A stretch of DNA of 64,000 nucleotides, taken from NCBI RefSeq assembly GCF_030411735.1, contig NW_026848179.1, positions 124,001-188,000 on the forward strand, given 5' to 3'. Made by a program: the position numbers and the translations under genes. The notes beneath the pieces were generated by a model. That model did no database searches, had not been told where the DNA came from, and saw nothing but the letters and a program-made list of their open reading frames with translations. Below are positions 53,884 to 64,000 of the stretch, in pieces. Numbering within the stretch: the stretch's first letter is position 1; every line of letters starts with the position of its first letter. This DNA is from Phialemonium atrogriseum (lineage: Eukaryota > Ascomycota > Sordariomycetes > Cephalothecales > Cephalothecaceae).

Positions 53884-54779
53884 ATGTTCCCGTCAACGAG
53901 GACAGGAGCCTCGCTGGCCCTGAGAGGTGCGTGTCCAATCGAATACCCTTCCTCCCCTCTGCTTCTCCCCGCCTTCCGCCATTGAACCCCCCGGTTGCTA
54001 ACACCCGACTTCTCGATCGTAGCGAAACCCACTTCGTACCTCGTCCCCTACCGAGCCGTGGCCGCGATCTCGTCGTCCTCGCGGAAAGACGCAAGTTCCC
54101 TCCAGCCACACACGGCGCCCGGCGGCCATGGCCTCGCCAAGCCGCTCGCCAGGGACGTCCCTCTCGCCAGCCAAGAGGGCACCAAAGGCGTGGTTCAATA
54201 TGCGCTGTATGTAGCCCTTCCGCGGCCAATTGAGCAGCCCAAACCCGGTTGCAGTCCCTTTCTGCCTACCTAGCCCCCCCGTCTCGTGACGAATTCCCCA
54301 GCTGACAAATCCGATCTCTCCCCCCCAGCACGACCCTCGACATCATCACAAACTGGGCCCGGCAGTCCTCCCTCTGGCCCATGACCTTCGGCCTCGCCTG
54401 CTGCGCCGTGGAGATGATGCACCTGTCGACGCCACGCTACGACCAGGACCGGCTGGGCATCATCTTCCGGGCGTCGCCGCGGCAGTCGGACGTGATGATC
54501 GTGGCGGGCACGCTGACCAACAAGATGGCGCCCGCGCTGCGGCAGGTCTACGACCAGATGCCCGAGCCGCGCTGGGTCGTCAGCATGGGCAGCTGCGCCA
54601 ATGGCGGCGGCTACTACCACTACAGCTACAGCGTCGTCCGCGGCTGCGACCGCATCGTCCCGGTCGACGTCTACGTCCCGGGTTGCCCGCCCACCAGCGA
54701 GGCCCTCATGTACGGCATCTTCCAGCTCCAGAGGAAGATGCGGAATACGAAGATCACCCGGATGTGGTACCGCAAGTGA
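53884..54779 (+). CDS. nuo19.3: Respiratory complex I 19.3-20 kDa subunit (PSST/NDUFS7/NuoB)
   Basis: Three exons (53884-53926, 54023-54206, 54329-54779) with introns of 96 and 122 nt encode 225 residues, matching the usual length. The N-terminus (MFPSTRTGASLALRAKPTSY) is a mitochondrial presequence. The conserved core shows WARQSSLWPMTFGLACCAVEMMH, then PRQSDVMIVAGTLTNKMAPAL, SMGSCANGGGYYHYSYSVVRGCD and VYVPGCPPTSEALMYG. The two adjacent Cys, the SC of GSCANGGG and the PGCPP Cys are ligands of iron-sulfur cluster N2. The subunit passes electrons from N2 to ubiquinone in the inner mitochondrial membrane. It converges on rsp5. Confidence 0.96.
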
Positions 54780-55934
54780 GGGGGGGTGAACTCACTCACC
54801 CTTCTTTTGGAACAGTTGGGGGTGCGCTGGAGGGGTATTTGGCGACGGGTGGGAGAGAGGCCAGGATCTTCGCCTCAATTTCTTGGAGGATGTTGCATTT
54901 TTTGGCATGGTGGGGGGCTCTAGCTGGGAGACTATGGAGCAGGTTGATCGCGCATGCGCATCCACGTGAGCCCGGGCCACTGGTCATTGGGGATTCTTCC
55001 TTCGTTCTGTAGGTGTACATACACTATCAGGTTTAGATGCTGGTCGAGTCGAGTCACAATGCAGACGGGGGGCTGTACAGTACTTCCTCTTTTTCATTTG
55101 TCCCCCCTGGGATCATGACCTTCCCCTATTTTGTCCAATGATTCAGATCATGATAAGTACTGCTGTGACAGCTGTTGAGACAGCATTGATCTGAGGGCTT
55201 GGTAATTGCTGGAGTACCAGGTCTGACTCCTTGACGGCAACGTCTTGGTAAATTACCAGAGCCCTGGCATGTCGCGTCCGTGGCCCTCCCACTCGAAATA
55301 TTAACAGCAGTAGTGCAAGATCTCATTGTGTTGTGAGTAGATAGTGGATGACGGTACACACAGATGTGTACATAGGAGTTGGTGAATCCGCTCTGTTCTC
55401 TCTACTTGTATAATATATCGAGACGCTTGGATCTGCTCGACGAGCACGAAAATAAAGCAAAACACACCTGATAACATGAGGCGGTGAATCGTTGGGAAAC
55501 CAAGGCCTCGATCCTTCAAAAACTCCTCCCGTACGCAAGAAACGACGACTATAGTACCGGCGGCTTCTTTGCCATCACCCCCATCTTCGACCTCTGCTTA
55601 CCGCACCTCGAACTGCCTCTGAACGTGTTGGTACTCAGGTCCTAAACCTACCTAGGCCAACCCGGAACTCTCCAAGCACCCTCGCTCCCGCCGTCGTACA
55701 TCTCCCTCCTTGCGCCGCGCAACGGGCAGCCTGTCCCCCTCGGCATTTGTACAAGACAGAAAGAATGGCATATCTTGCCGCGTGCCTTCACCCCTAAAGG
55801 CGAACAAACCAGGGGTCTAGCAAAAAGGAATGGGGAAAGGGGCCAGAATACGTCGTTGATCCAGTTGCCATTAGGCCGCGTATTTCCGATACGCAGCCAA
55901 TTTTATATACAATGTCAGCCCACCTCGTCTTCGC
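54780..55934. other. Intergenic, convergent 3' ends
   Basis: 1.15 kb between two convergent genes. No coding exon is recognised. Some short ORFs on the minus strand have no bias or motif. Confidence 0.5.
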
Positions 55935-58795
55935 TTACTCCTGACCGAAGCCCATCGTCTCCTCGACGGCTATGGTCATTTTCTGCTGAAGCATCTCGAG
56001 AGACTTATATGGCGGTAGGTCAAGTCGGTTAAAGCTGGATGGGAGGTTAGTAGTAGTCTCGACAAAGAAACACTGGGCTCGGAATCGAAACTTACCAGGT
56101 GTGTGCCTTGGGTAGATTGGTGATCTCGCCCGTCTTTTCGATGGTGAAACGCCGTGGTCCATCGCTTCCCTGGAGATCCTTGAAGCCGTTGACGGGGATA
56201 CGCGAGGTGCCCGTGGTGAACTGCAGCAGGCGCGACTTCTGCTCGCCATCCCAGCTGCGCACCGTCTGCCAGAAGTATTGGATGACCTCGTCGGACTCGG
56301 TGTATCCGCGGTAGTCGGTGTGCTTCTTCCAGTCGTCAACGTCGATCTCGGCGATACCGCCAATGAGCAACTCCAACTCGCGCTCGTCGAATACGTTGAT
56401 GAGGTCCTGGGGAATGAGCTCCTGGAAGCCCTCCTTGAACGCCTGGAACTGCTCGGCAATGCGCTTCTCGATCCTCCACTTCACCATGAGGTCCACGTAC
56501 TCCTTCTTGTTGTCGTTCGTAACATCGATGTCACGACCACCCGGGATGAGGTCTTCAACGGTGATGACGCCGAACCGCTCATCCTCGGTAGAAAACGTCT
56601 GCTCCAGAATGCCGCCCGAGATGTCGTTGTCCAACATCCACTGCAGTGAACGATGGAAGTCTGCATCCACGCCCTCCATATCCGCCAGAACCACAGACTT
56701 GCCCAGGACCATCTTGTACAGGGCTCCGATGAAGAAGGCGTCAAGGAACCGCCTGTGGAAGATGGCGAGACCAACCACGCGGCCGATGAACTTGAAGTAA
56801 TTAAGATGCTCGGGGTTGATGCCCGAGTGCGGATTAATCTGGAGGGTATAGTTGTCGTGTGCGGAGTACTCGAAGAGGCAATAGAAGGGGTTGAACATCT
56901 CGTGCGACAGCAGAAAGAAGAACTCTCGCGAGAGACCGCCGTAATCCAGACCGTCCTCGCCGTCGAACTTGATCATCAGTCGCTTCTTGAGATCGGTGGC
57001 GGATTGGCGCGAAATCTCTGCGAAGGAGTCCTCGAAGATGTGAGACCGTCGAACCTTGATGTGGCACTGTCCTGACAGGATACGCATGGCGGGTTGCGAC
57101 CGGAAGTAGATGAGCTTCCTCCTAAAGTCTCGCTTATACTGGGGCACGTTCTGATCCAGGGAAGAGGGTAGCCGGGGGTCGTCCCAGGTGGTCGTCTTGG
57201 TATTGTGATCAACAAAGTAGACGCGAGCGGTGTTGGTGAGGCGCATCTCCCAGCCGCTTGGCAAGGGCCCGAGCTGGGAAACTGGCTGTTGCTGGATGGT
57301 GCCGTTGGTATTATTCTGGCCCCCATACATGCGGATATATTGCTGGCGACGAGGATCAACCCAGGTAGTCGTGCGGGTGTTGTGATCGACAAAGTAGGGG
57401 CGGCCTTCCGGAGTCCACCTTTGTTCCCAGCCGGGAGGCAGCTCACCAGTCCCGGGGCTCGTAGCTCCTGTGTGCATCAGAGTGGCGGCATTCCCGTTTT
57501 GAGCAGCCGCAGCCTGCTGCTCTTGGAGGGTTGGCGAATTCGCACCCGTCCTGTCCTCGGGCAGCGTCCTGTTCTGGTGTCTCTGACGTTCGACTTGAGT
57601 TGCGGCCTCGACGATGCGCGAGTCGGTGGTTCCAGTCCCCGTCGGCCTAGTCCAGCTAGTGGTCCTTGTGTTGTGATCAACATAGTACGTCCTCCCCAGG
57701 TTGTCCTCGCGCCGTTCCCAGCCGGCAGGCAGCCGACCCTGGGCATCTTCAAAGGGACTTAGGGTGCTACTGGTACGTGGGTGGCCGGTGCCATTCGCGT
57801 TGCCCGGGGGGGCGGAGGATGAGGATGCTGCCATGCTAGCCGGTCGATGGGCAACGGAGAGTTGGTTTCCCGCTAAGAGGTTACTGTTGCCCGACGACAT
57901 GGCCGACGTCGGTCTTTCGGATGCCCTATCTGCCGAGACGGTAGAGCCTTGCGGGGTGAGGAGGGAGGGACGACTGGACGCAGCGGAGGGTGGCGGCTGT
58001 TGACCACCTCGGACGGGCGTTGAGAGGTTCGTGGAGAGATTGACAATGAGTTTTCCATGGACTACCAGGTTGTCGGTCGATTTCTTGAGGTCTCGCGTGA
58101 GCATCTGGTCTATCGCAGTCCAAAATGTTAGCGATCCCTGGGCAGACCAAGCGGGGAAAGGGACTGTTAAATAGCGCAAGGGTATCGCACCATCTGCGTC
58201 TGATGCGAGCTCTATCAGATCGCCAATCCTGATGTTGATGACCCCTAGAAAGCCCTGGTCCTTCTTCTTGAACTTCTTCTGGTCAAACACCTGGACAGCC
58301 AAGATGCTGTCCTCATTCACCTTGCTAAATTGGCAGTAAGCATCAGGGTACACCAGGCTGGACGGATTGGCGGGGAGCATATTGGCTTACAAATCGAAGC
58401 TCTCGTTCCAGTATGGGTTGAGGGTCCTCTTGGATACTGTGGTGGTCTTGGTCTGCTCACCGTTGATGGTGGCTACAGCAAATGGATCGGGGAAGCCTAT
58501 CAAAAGCAATCAGTGTTGTCCGGGAACTGCTGAAGTCTCCCAAGGTTGGGAAGGACGCATACGGAACACATCTCGCTTGTAGAGACCGTCGGCAGCGATG
58601 ACTGGAACAATGGGAATAATGAGTTAGTAAAAGACGTGGAACCGGCGCGCGGTTATCGCAGAGGGGGTGGGAAAGTCTACTTGTGACTCGAAGGTTTGGC
58701 TGGCTAGAAGGTTATTAGCGACTGCTTTTGCCCAGGTAGGGAGTGAATGCGGCTGGCACTTACGGCGGCAGCCCAGAATCTCGACTTCCGCTCAT
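55935..58795 (-). CDS. rsp5: HECT E3 ubiquitin ligase Rsp5 (NEDD4 family)
   Basis: Six exons (58764-58795, 58681-58703, 58563-58601, 58391-58496, 56096-58324, 55935-56034) encode 842 residues. The first four exons are tiny, and their joining gives 'NLRVTIIAADGLYKRDVFRF' and 'ATINGEQTKTTTVSKRTLNP', the start of the C2 domain. Three WW domains begin LPAGWERRE (about 264), LPPGWEQRW (about 358) and LPSGWEMRL (about 418), each with two Trp or Trp/Phe-Pro anchor positions. The HECT domain (about 505-842) contains HEMFNPFYCLFEYSAHDNYTL and LPKAHTCFNRLDLPPY. The catalytic Cys810 codon TGC is split by the last intron (TG|C). Rsp5 ubiquitylates membrane proteins and other targets through PY-motif adaptors. 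Confidence 0.96.
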
Positions 58796-60260
58796 CGTTG
58801 CGAGCAGGAGTGGTCGTGTGTGAACCGACCGAGGTCCAGGGTGGGCTGTTTCTCGACTGTTCGCTTTGCTGTCTTGATGGTTATCGCGGAACAGCGAGGA
58901 AGGTTGTGATGGGTGTCAAAACGGTATCGAGATGTCGGGATGACACGATGGCAGGAAAGCTTCCGTGCGATGTCGAGGTGGATGTCGATTGAGTGGGTGA
59001 GTATCCGTAACTGGCTCGTGGCTCGGCGGGTTGAGGCTGTGCCTTGTCGACCTCCCCGCTTTGGCAGTCCTGTTAGGACCAGAACGGTAAGGAACCGGTA
59101 TGGGAGGTGCTAAGGTGACGCGGCGCTTGTAGCAAGTCGGTGGTTATTCCGGTCCGTTGCACGTCTCGCAGGACCAGCCGCTGAGGGAACGGGAGTTTAT
59201 TGTTTGGCCTGTCGAGAGGTGCTGGGTCGGTGTGCTATCTTTCTGATAACTATCTTTTTGAAGGATTACGGTTCTGGTAACGAGGGGCGGCCGCCAAGAA
59301 ATCTTACATATCTTCCAAAGGCGAATTTCGGCCTGGCGGCAAATTCACTTACTAACCACTGCAGGAAGGTCCAGAAGCATATGCAGGTAACTTACATGAA
59401 TGCTTCGCAATACGCATAAATCAAGATCAACTACAACGCGTAACTTCCATTGCCTGGGTACCTATTCATAGTAAATTCTGACAGTATATGTACCTAGGTT
59501 CCTAGGTGCCTGCGCCCCCCTTTAACTTTTGTCTGTGCCTCCCGGTTGCCACCATGACCATGTTTTGTCCCTGGAACTAAACCCGGCGTCGGAGGCACCT
59601 GCCACAGTCAACTAGGTTCCGAATTCCGATAGATAACGACGGGGAACAGAGCTGCCCAAGGTTCTTTATCAGGTTACATTGTGGCTGCTTGAGCTCTCCA
59701 CGCGTGTAGTAGAAGAAGATGTCGCTAAACTCATCTCAAATTCCCTTGGAATGAGTCCTGTCTTGAAGTAGGTATCTAAAGAAATCGCAAAGTTGCCTAT
59801 GAAATACATTGAGGGTCCGCCAGAGGTTAAAAGGACGAAGCAAAGAAGCATCCCTTCCGTCGAGGTAGCGAGGGACCATGTTCTGACGATTAGGGATACG
59901 TCATGGAGACGCAGGGTTGGGTACATAGGTGGGCGGGCTAAATATGGAAAACGCAGGTGCAACTCCTAGCGAACACGGGATTGTGAATCAGCGCAAGGGA
60001 AGTTAAATATAATATTGCACCCTTCCCCATCACGGCAAGGCCAAGGTCTGGATTGAAGGCAAGCAATGACGGCATCCCATCCGTCCATTTTCCATCCCAT
60101 GACGCCACACAACAAAATAGCAAAATCTCCAGACACTGTGTTGCGTCGCCAAAACTGGCCGCCTCTTGATCGTTATCTTACATACACGCAAGGCAGGTAC
60201 GGAAGGCTGGACCTTCGCCGGAGCAGCCTTCCAAAGGGCAAAGGGGCCGGATGCATCGAC
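58796..60260. other. Intergenic, 1.5 kb
   Basis: This stretch contains the rsp5 promoter and the pab2 3' flank. CTAGGTTCCTAGG-type words occur near 59495. No gene is recognised on either strand. Confidence 0.5.
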
Positions 60261-60993
60261 CTAATAGGGGCTATACCCTCCCCGGCCGCGGCCACGATAG
60301 CCCCCACGGTACGAGGCCCGAGGAGCATACCCACCTCGAGCCCCCCCGCCGTAGAAGCCACGACCACCTCGGAAACCACCTCTTCCACCACGGCCACCAC
60401 GAGACATGCCTGGCAGGTTGGTCCTTTTGGGGACCACCTTGATGTTCCGGCCCTTGAAGACACTCTCGTTGAGCACAAGGGCTTGTGCAACCAGGCTGGG
60501 CTCGGTAAATTCGACGTAGGCATATCTGAAAGCAGTCCACATGTCAGCATCGCTCAAGGGGTCACATACATCCTTTTGGCCCCAACTCACCCCTTGGGCT
60601 GGCCGGTGAATTTGTCCAGCAGGATAGTGACACGGTTTATCGAGCCACAGCTCTGGAAATGTGCCTGGATCTCCTCAGGCGAGGCAGAGTAGTCAACGTT
60701 GCCAACAAAAATGCTGCGGCTGTCAACATCCTCTTTGTCCTCCGACAGCTGCTGCTGCTGGTGTTCCAGGCTCTCCTGCATCGCGCGAAGCTTGTCAGCC
60801 TCCTCCTCCATCTCGGCCACGCGCTTCTTCATCGCCGAAATCTCCTCCTGGAAGCCATATTGTCAGTGGATCGCGTCCCTGCCAGATGGCTGCGTGCCCA
60901 GCCACGTACCTCGTCATTGACCTCCTCTTCGCCGCCGGCATTCTCGTGCTTCTCCTCAATCGGCTTCTCTTCTTCTGGCTTCGGGGAAGCCAT
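60261..60993 (-). CDS. pab2: Nuclear poly(A)-binding protein Pab2 (PABPN1-like)
   Basis: Three exons (60910-60993, 60591-60847, 60261-60525) with 62- and 65-nt introns encode 201 residues. Residues 1-30 are Glu-rich. A coiled coil follows (EEISAMKKRVAEMEEEADKLRAM), then one RRM with RNP2 SIFVGNVDYS and RNP1 GYAYVEF, the latter formed across the second splice junction. The C-terminus is an RGG/GY-rich arm (SRGGRGGRGGFRGGRGFYGG). PABPN1/Pab2 binds poly(A) tails in the nucleus, stimulates poly(A) polymerase or directs RNAs to the exosome. Arg methylation of the RGG arm is expected from family. The neighbouring genes rsp5 and the FAD enzyme lie on the same strand. Confidence 0.95.
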
Positions 60994-61803
60994 TGCTGCG
61001 CTTGATCGGAACTTAGCGGGGGGATCAGAAGCAGGACTCCGCAGACAGCTCACTGTGAGATGCAATTGTGGTCAACTTTGGGCTCTCGAAGGGAGCAACT
61101 GGGATGGGAAAGACAAGACAAATCGCCTTTATCTGAGGTTGCAATGCCATCAAAGTCTACTTACCTCGCCGAATGGCGATCCCAGGTATTCACTTGTAAA
61201 CTGTTGGTGGATTGAGAAGTTCGACGTGGGCTGCAATGCGAGCTTCAAGGTAGGAATCTCACAAAGGTGTGTCGGTAAGAGAGAAGCTCCGACATAGTGG
61301 GGGTATGTGCGGGATGGTGCAATCGCGTTTGGAGCCTTAAATTGGATAAATGAATATTGCGATAAAAACCTTTCCATATGCAGATATAAGATACCTTGTG
61401 CTTGGGTGGGACTGCCGAATTCTGATTGCTCCGTTCTCACTGCTCGGTCCACCCTCTTGTACTGTACCTCGACCAGCAAGCCTCGAGTAATTACCGGCCA
61501 CTACACACAAAGTCACCGGGTCTTTATAAATACACCGCATCCCTATCCTCCCTGCCCGTCCCGTCTTAAACTCCGTCCCATTCATCTTCTCCATCCCGTT
61601 TCGAGTTGTGTTTCAGCCAATAGGGAACTCAGCACCTTGGAGGCTTATCACCGTGCGGGCTTGTCACAGAACAGACCTGTTGGAGCGCCCGTGTCGTATC
61701 CTCCAGCCCACCCTCCACCCTGCAATTGGAGAGCTGAGAAGTCTCTGAAATTCCACCGCTCATGGCGGAGTGAGATAGTACTATATACTGCTTATTACTG
61801 ACA
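60994..61803. other. Intergenic, 0.8 kb
   Basis: The pab2 promoter and the 3' flank of the FAD enzyme gene. No coding exon or RNA gene is recognised. Confidence 0.5.
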
Positions 61804-63431
61804 TTACTCCTCCTTCAACATTTGCACCTGATCCGCGGTCTTCAGCAAGTAATCGCCACCCAGCAAAGCCATCAGGACGCCATAGATGCCCTTCAGCGGC
61901 CAAATTGACCAAAACAAAGCCAACAACCAAGGCACCCACTTACGCAACTCACGTTCCTCGGCTTCGGTATCGACCTTCACCTTATCATAAACACTCTGCA
62001 GCCACCCAGCGCCATACTTTGCACGCAAGGCGTCGTATGATCCGCGGTCATAGTGCGCCCAGAACTCAGCCTCGGTATAATACGCGTGGGCGTACAGCCA
62101 CTTCTTCCCGCCGAGTTCCTGCACCTTCAGCTCTAGCAGGCGGTTTTGTTGCACGAATTCGCGCCGGTTGAATGAGCCCGGACCCCAGATACCGAAGTTC
62201 ATGAGCCAGCCAGCTTCTGACTGCGGGTCCAGGTCCGCAAAGTCGGAGTGTAGGCCGTGGCGCGCGTTGGGCGTGTCGCGCACGAACCGCAAGGGGCATA
62301 GCCAGAGTGGGTAGATGTGAAGCGTGTTGTGGAGCCAGTCAATGAATTCCGAGACCTTGTCGTGAGGGATGCCGACATCTTGCACTAAATAGTTGTCCGA
62401 CAAGCCGCTCTGATGTAGGGCTCGGTACATCGTCCTGGTGTGCATCAAGGGGTCGAGGATGAAGCGGGTCACGCGGTTGAAAGGAGTGATGAAGTAGCGG
62501 AACGAGTACATGGCCACCCAGAAACCCCCACGGTCGTATCGGAATAGGTAGTCGACTAGGGGAATGAATTCGGTGACCTCGGTGGACGGACCCGAACGTA
62601 AACGCTTCTGGAGCCGGCGAACATGGATATAGAACCAGGGGTCTCTGCTCCGTGTAAAACGTTGAGGTTTGGTACCTTCAGGCAGACGGTCGGTAAGCCG
62701 GCCAGAACATACAACTGTGCAGTCTTTCGAAAACATAATGCCATCGACGTAATCAACTGGCTCCTTAGCTATTTAGTTGTTTTCGGTTTAGCGTTTCGTT
62801 TCCTTCTTGTCGAACCATTTGGACAATATGACAAATACAGGTACATACCAATCTCTTCTCGAATGCTGGCATTCGCTCTGGCTGCGTCGCCATAGAGCGA
62901 ATAAGTCAACCGGACGTAAGGCTTGGCTTCTCGCAGTTGGACTTCCAAGAGCGTGATCACACCGAGAGTACCAAACGCCGACGCAGCTCCCCAGAACAGG
63001 TCCGTCTTCTCATTCGTCGTGCGCGAAGCCTTGGTAACCTCGCCGTTAGGCAGCACGATCTCAATCCAATTGATGGTAGTGTCGAATGCGCCGTATCGGA
63101 AGGACGAGCTCTCGCCCGAGGTTCCAGAGAAGCCGCCTCCGACCGTAATGCCCGGAAATTCCATCACCACAAGAGGTACTAGACCAGCCTTGAGGGTAGC
63201 TGCCACAAGTGCGTCCATAGGCACGTTCGGCTCAACCAGTGCCGTATTCTTGGAAACATCGACATCGAGCACGCGGTTGAGGGAGCTGGTGTCTACCGTG
63301 TTGTCACGGCGGCGCTGTGAGGCGCGCGTGCTGTTTGTGGAACCATGATAGATCCGGAAGGGCTGCTTCTTCCCGAAGAAATGTCGCACTCGCGAAGCTA
63401 CGGCCGCGACGGCCTTGTCATGAGCCTCCAT
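61804..63431 (-). CDS. FAD-linked Delta24-sterol-reductase-like oxidoreductase (DHCR24 family)
   Basis: Exons 62849-63431 and 61804-62768 flank an 80-nt intron and encode 515 residues. The PCMH-type FAD domain is visible in residues 20-200: KNTALVEPNVPMDALVAATL, then PLVVMEFPGITVGGGFSGTSGESSSFRYG and WGAASAFGTLGVITLLEV. The substrate half has DYVDGIMFS across the junction, 'SRDPWFYIHVRRL', YLFRYDRGGFW, LVQDVGIP, and a C-terminal hydrophobic segment (WLLALFWSIWPLKGIYGVLMALLGG) that should bind membrane. Animal DHCR24 and plant DWARF1 reduce the sterol side-chain C24 double bond. Fungi make ergosterol by another route, so the substrate here is open. Confidence 0.85.
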
Positions 63432-63629
63432 TTGTCTGTTGGGAATTGAGGGGAATGATTCGAAGTTGCGTTGTCAAATTTTGGTGGCCGCGCCTGTGGA
63501 GGAAAACGAAAAGGAATCAGATGAGTCTCGAGCTGACATGCTGCGCTTAAAGGTGGGGTTATAATCTGCAGTGTCAAGTCTGAATCGACTTCACACTTGA
63601 GTTTATGAATATATTAAATCTGCTTAGCC

Positions 63630-64000
63630 TTAGCTACAGTGTAACTTGTTAGCCATCTTGTTAATCAATTCTCTATCCAAAATCCCGTGAGCATAGCACA
63701 TCCTAACTAGCGTAAAGGTTTTCGCTGCTTCCGTTACTCTCTTTTGCCGAAGATTAAAAGGAAGTCTGCACCCAATAATAATGAATACTTCGTCTCCTGA
63801 AAGAGTCCCGCGTTGACAACGGCTAATTACGGAATCAGAGATGAAAAAGTGCTCTGTGGGGCATACCCTCCTCATCCACTTTTCAGTCTCTCTGTGAGAT
63901 TCGGTAAGGTTATCAAATTTTGCGCAACGATCCATAAACGCAGGGCGGGTTCCTGCTATACTGAGAGGCACATCCGTCGAGGAATATTTCTTGTTGAAAT
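63630..64000 (-). CDS. Probable HET-domain protein, C-terminal part (cut by window edge)
   Basis: The frame is open from the right window edge to a TAG/TAA-type stop at 63630, about 123 visible residues. Its apparent start at 63971 is a GTG, so the true start lies outside. The order FFISDSV, GTLSGDEVFIIIGCRLPFNLR, TFTLVRMCYAHGILDREL matches the C-terminal region that follows HET domains in many fungal proteins (FFxT-type word, 'GD.V.il.Gc..P..LR', then 'y.lvG..YvhGimdGE'). The HET domain itself would be upstream, outside the window. Such proteins act in heterokaryon incompatibility. The call rests on pattern recognition and is moderate. Confidence 0.6.
   Translation of the reverse strand, partial: FNKKYSSTDVPLSIAGTRPAFMDRCAKFDNLTESHRETEKWMRRVCPTEHFFISDSVISRCQRGTLSGDEVFIIIGCRLPFNLRQKRVTEAAKTFTLVRMCYAHGILDRELINKMANKLHCS

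Noticed and set aside
58325..58380. Start of rsp5 at the ATG 58380
   Set aside because: This ATG is inside an intron. The upstream exons supply the missing C2 domain sequence.
1..64000. CRISPR arrays, insertion sequences, prophage or bacterial operons
   Set aside because: The window is eukaryotic, with spliced genes, and no such structures are visible.

Overview
The window is nuclear DNA of a filamentous ascomycete, most likely a Sordariomycete and perhaps Sordariales. Short introns (42-215 nt) with GTRNGT donors and YAG acceptors are frequent, coding DNA is GC-rich, and the gene content is typical of the group: ISWI remodeler, eIF3i, trifunctional C1-THF synthase, complex I PSST subunit, Rsp5, Pab2, glutaminase A, an RTA1-like protein, a CFEM-like protein, an NLR and a HET-like C-terminus. 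Gene models were assembled by joining exons at canonical splice sites so that the frame and the family motif continue across each junction.

Layout. 0-7 kb: the C-terminus of an RNF10/Mag2-type E3 ligase (+, cut by the window edge), mitochondrial malonyl-CoA:ACP transacylase (-), exosome subunit Rrp4 (+) and a five-exon nitronate monooxygenase (+). 7-13 kb: a small polar protein (+), a CFEM-like GPI protein (-), a voltage-gated proton channel of the Hv1 family (-) and a protein resembling HAPSTR1/DUF4588 (-). 13-27 kb: ISWI ATPase (+), eIF3i (-), C1-THF synthase with a mitochondrial-type N-terminal extension (+) and a ferric-reductase-type flavocytochrome (-). 27-42 kb is gene-poor. It holds an orphan coiled-coil/two-TM protein (-), a small hypothetical protein (-), an RTA1-family membrane protein (-) and long apparently non-coding stretches. 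42-48 kb: secreted glutaminase A (+), endosulfine Igo (+) and MYG1 (-).

48.6-53.7 kb looks like an accessory locus. A kinase-like gene has a doubtful 3' end and is followed by a 109-bp duplicated piece of itself. Next comes a 910-residue NLR with an alpha/beta-hydrolase N-terminus, an NB-ARC domain and TPRs whose 126-bp repeats are nearly identical. A 20-bp direct repeat lies on each side of the NLR, and the right-hand copy sits in what could be a displaced 3' tail of the kinase-like gene.

54-64 kb returns to core genes: complex I 19.3-20 kDa subunit (+), Rsp5 (-), Pab2 (-) and a DHCR24-like FAD enzyme (-). The window ends in the C-terminus of a probable HET-domain protein (-).

Most genes are housekeeping functions in unrelated pathways, and I see no biosynthetic cluster. 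No CRISPR, insertion sequence, rRNA or confident tRNA was found. The strongest candidates for new biology are the NLR/kinase-like locus, the fungal Hv1 channel and the HAPSTR1-like protein.
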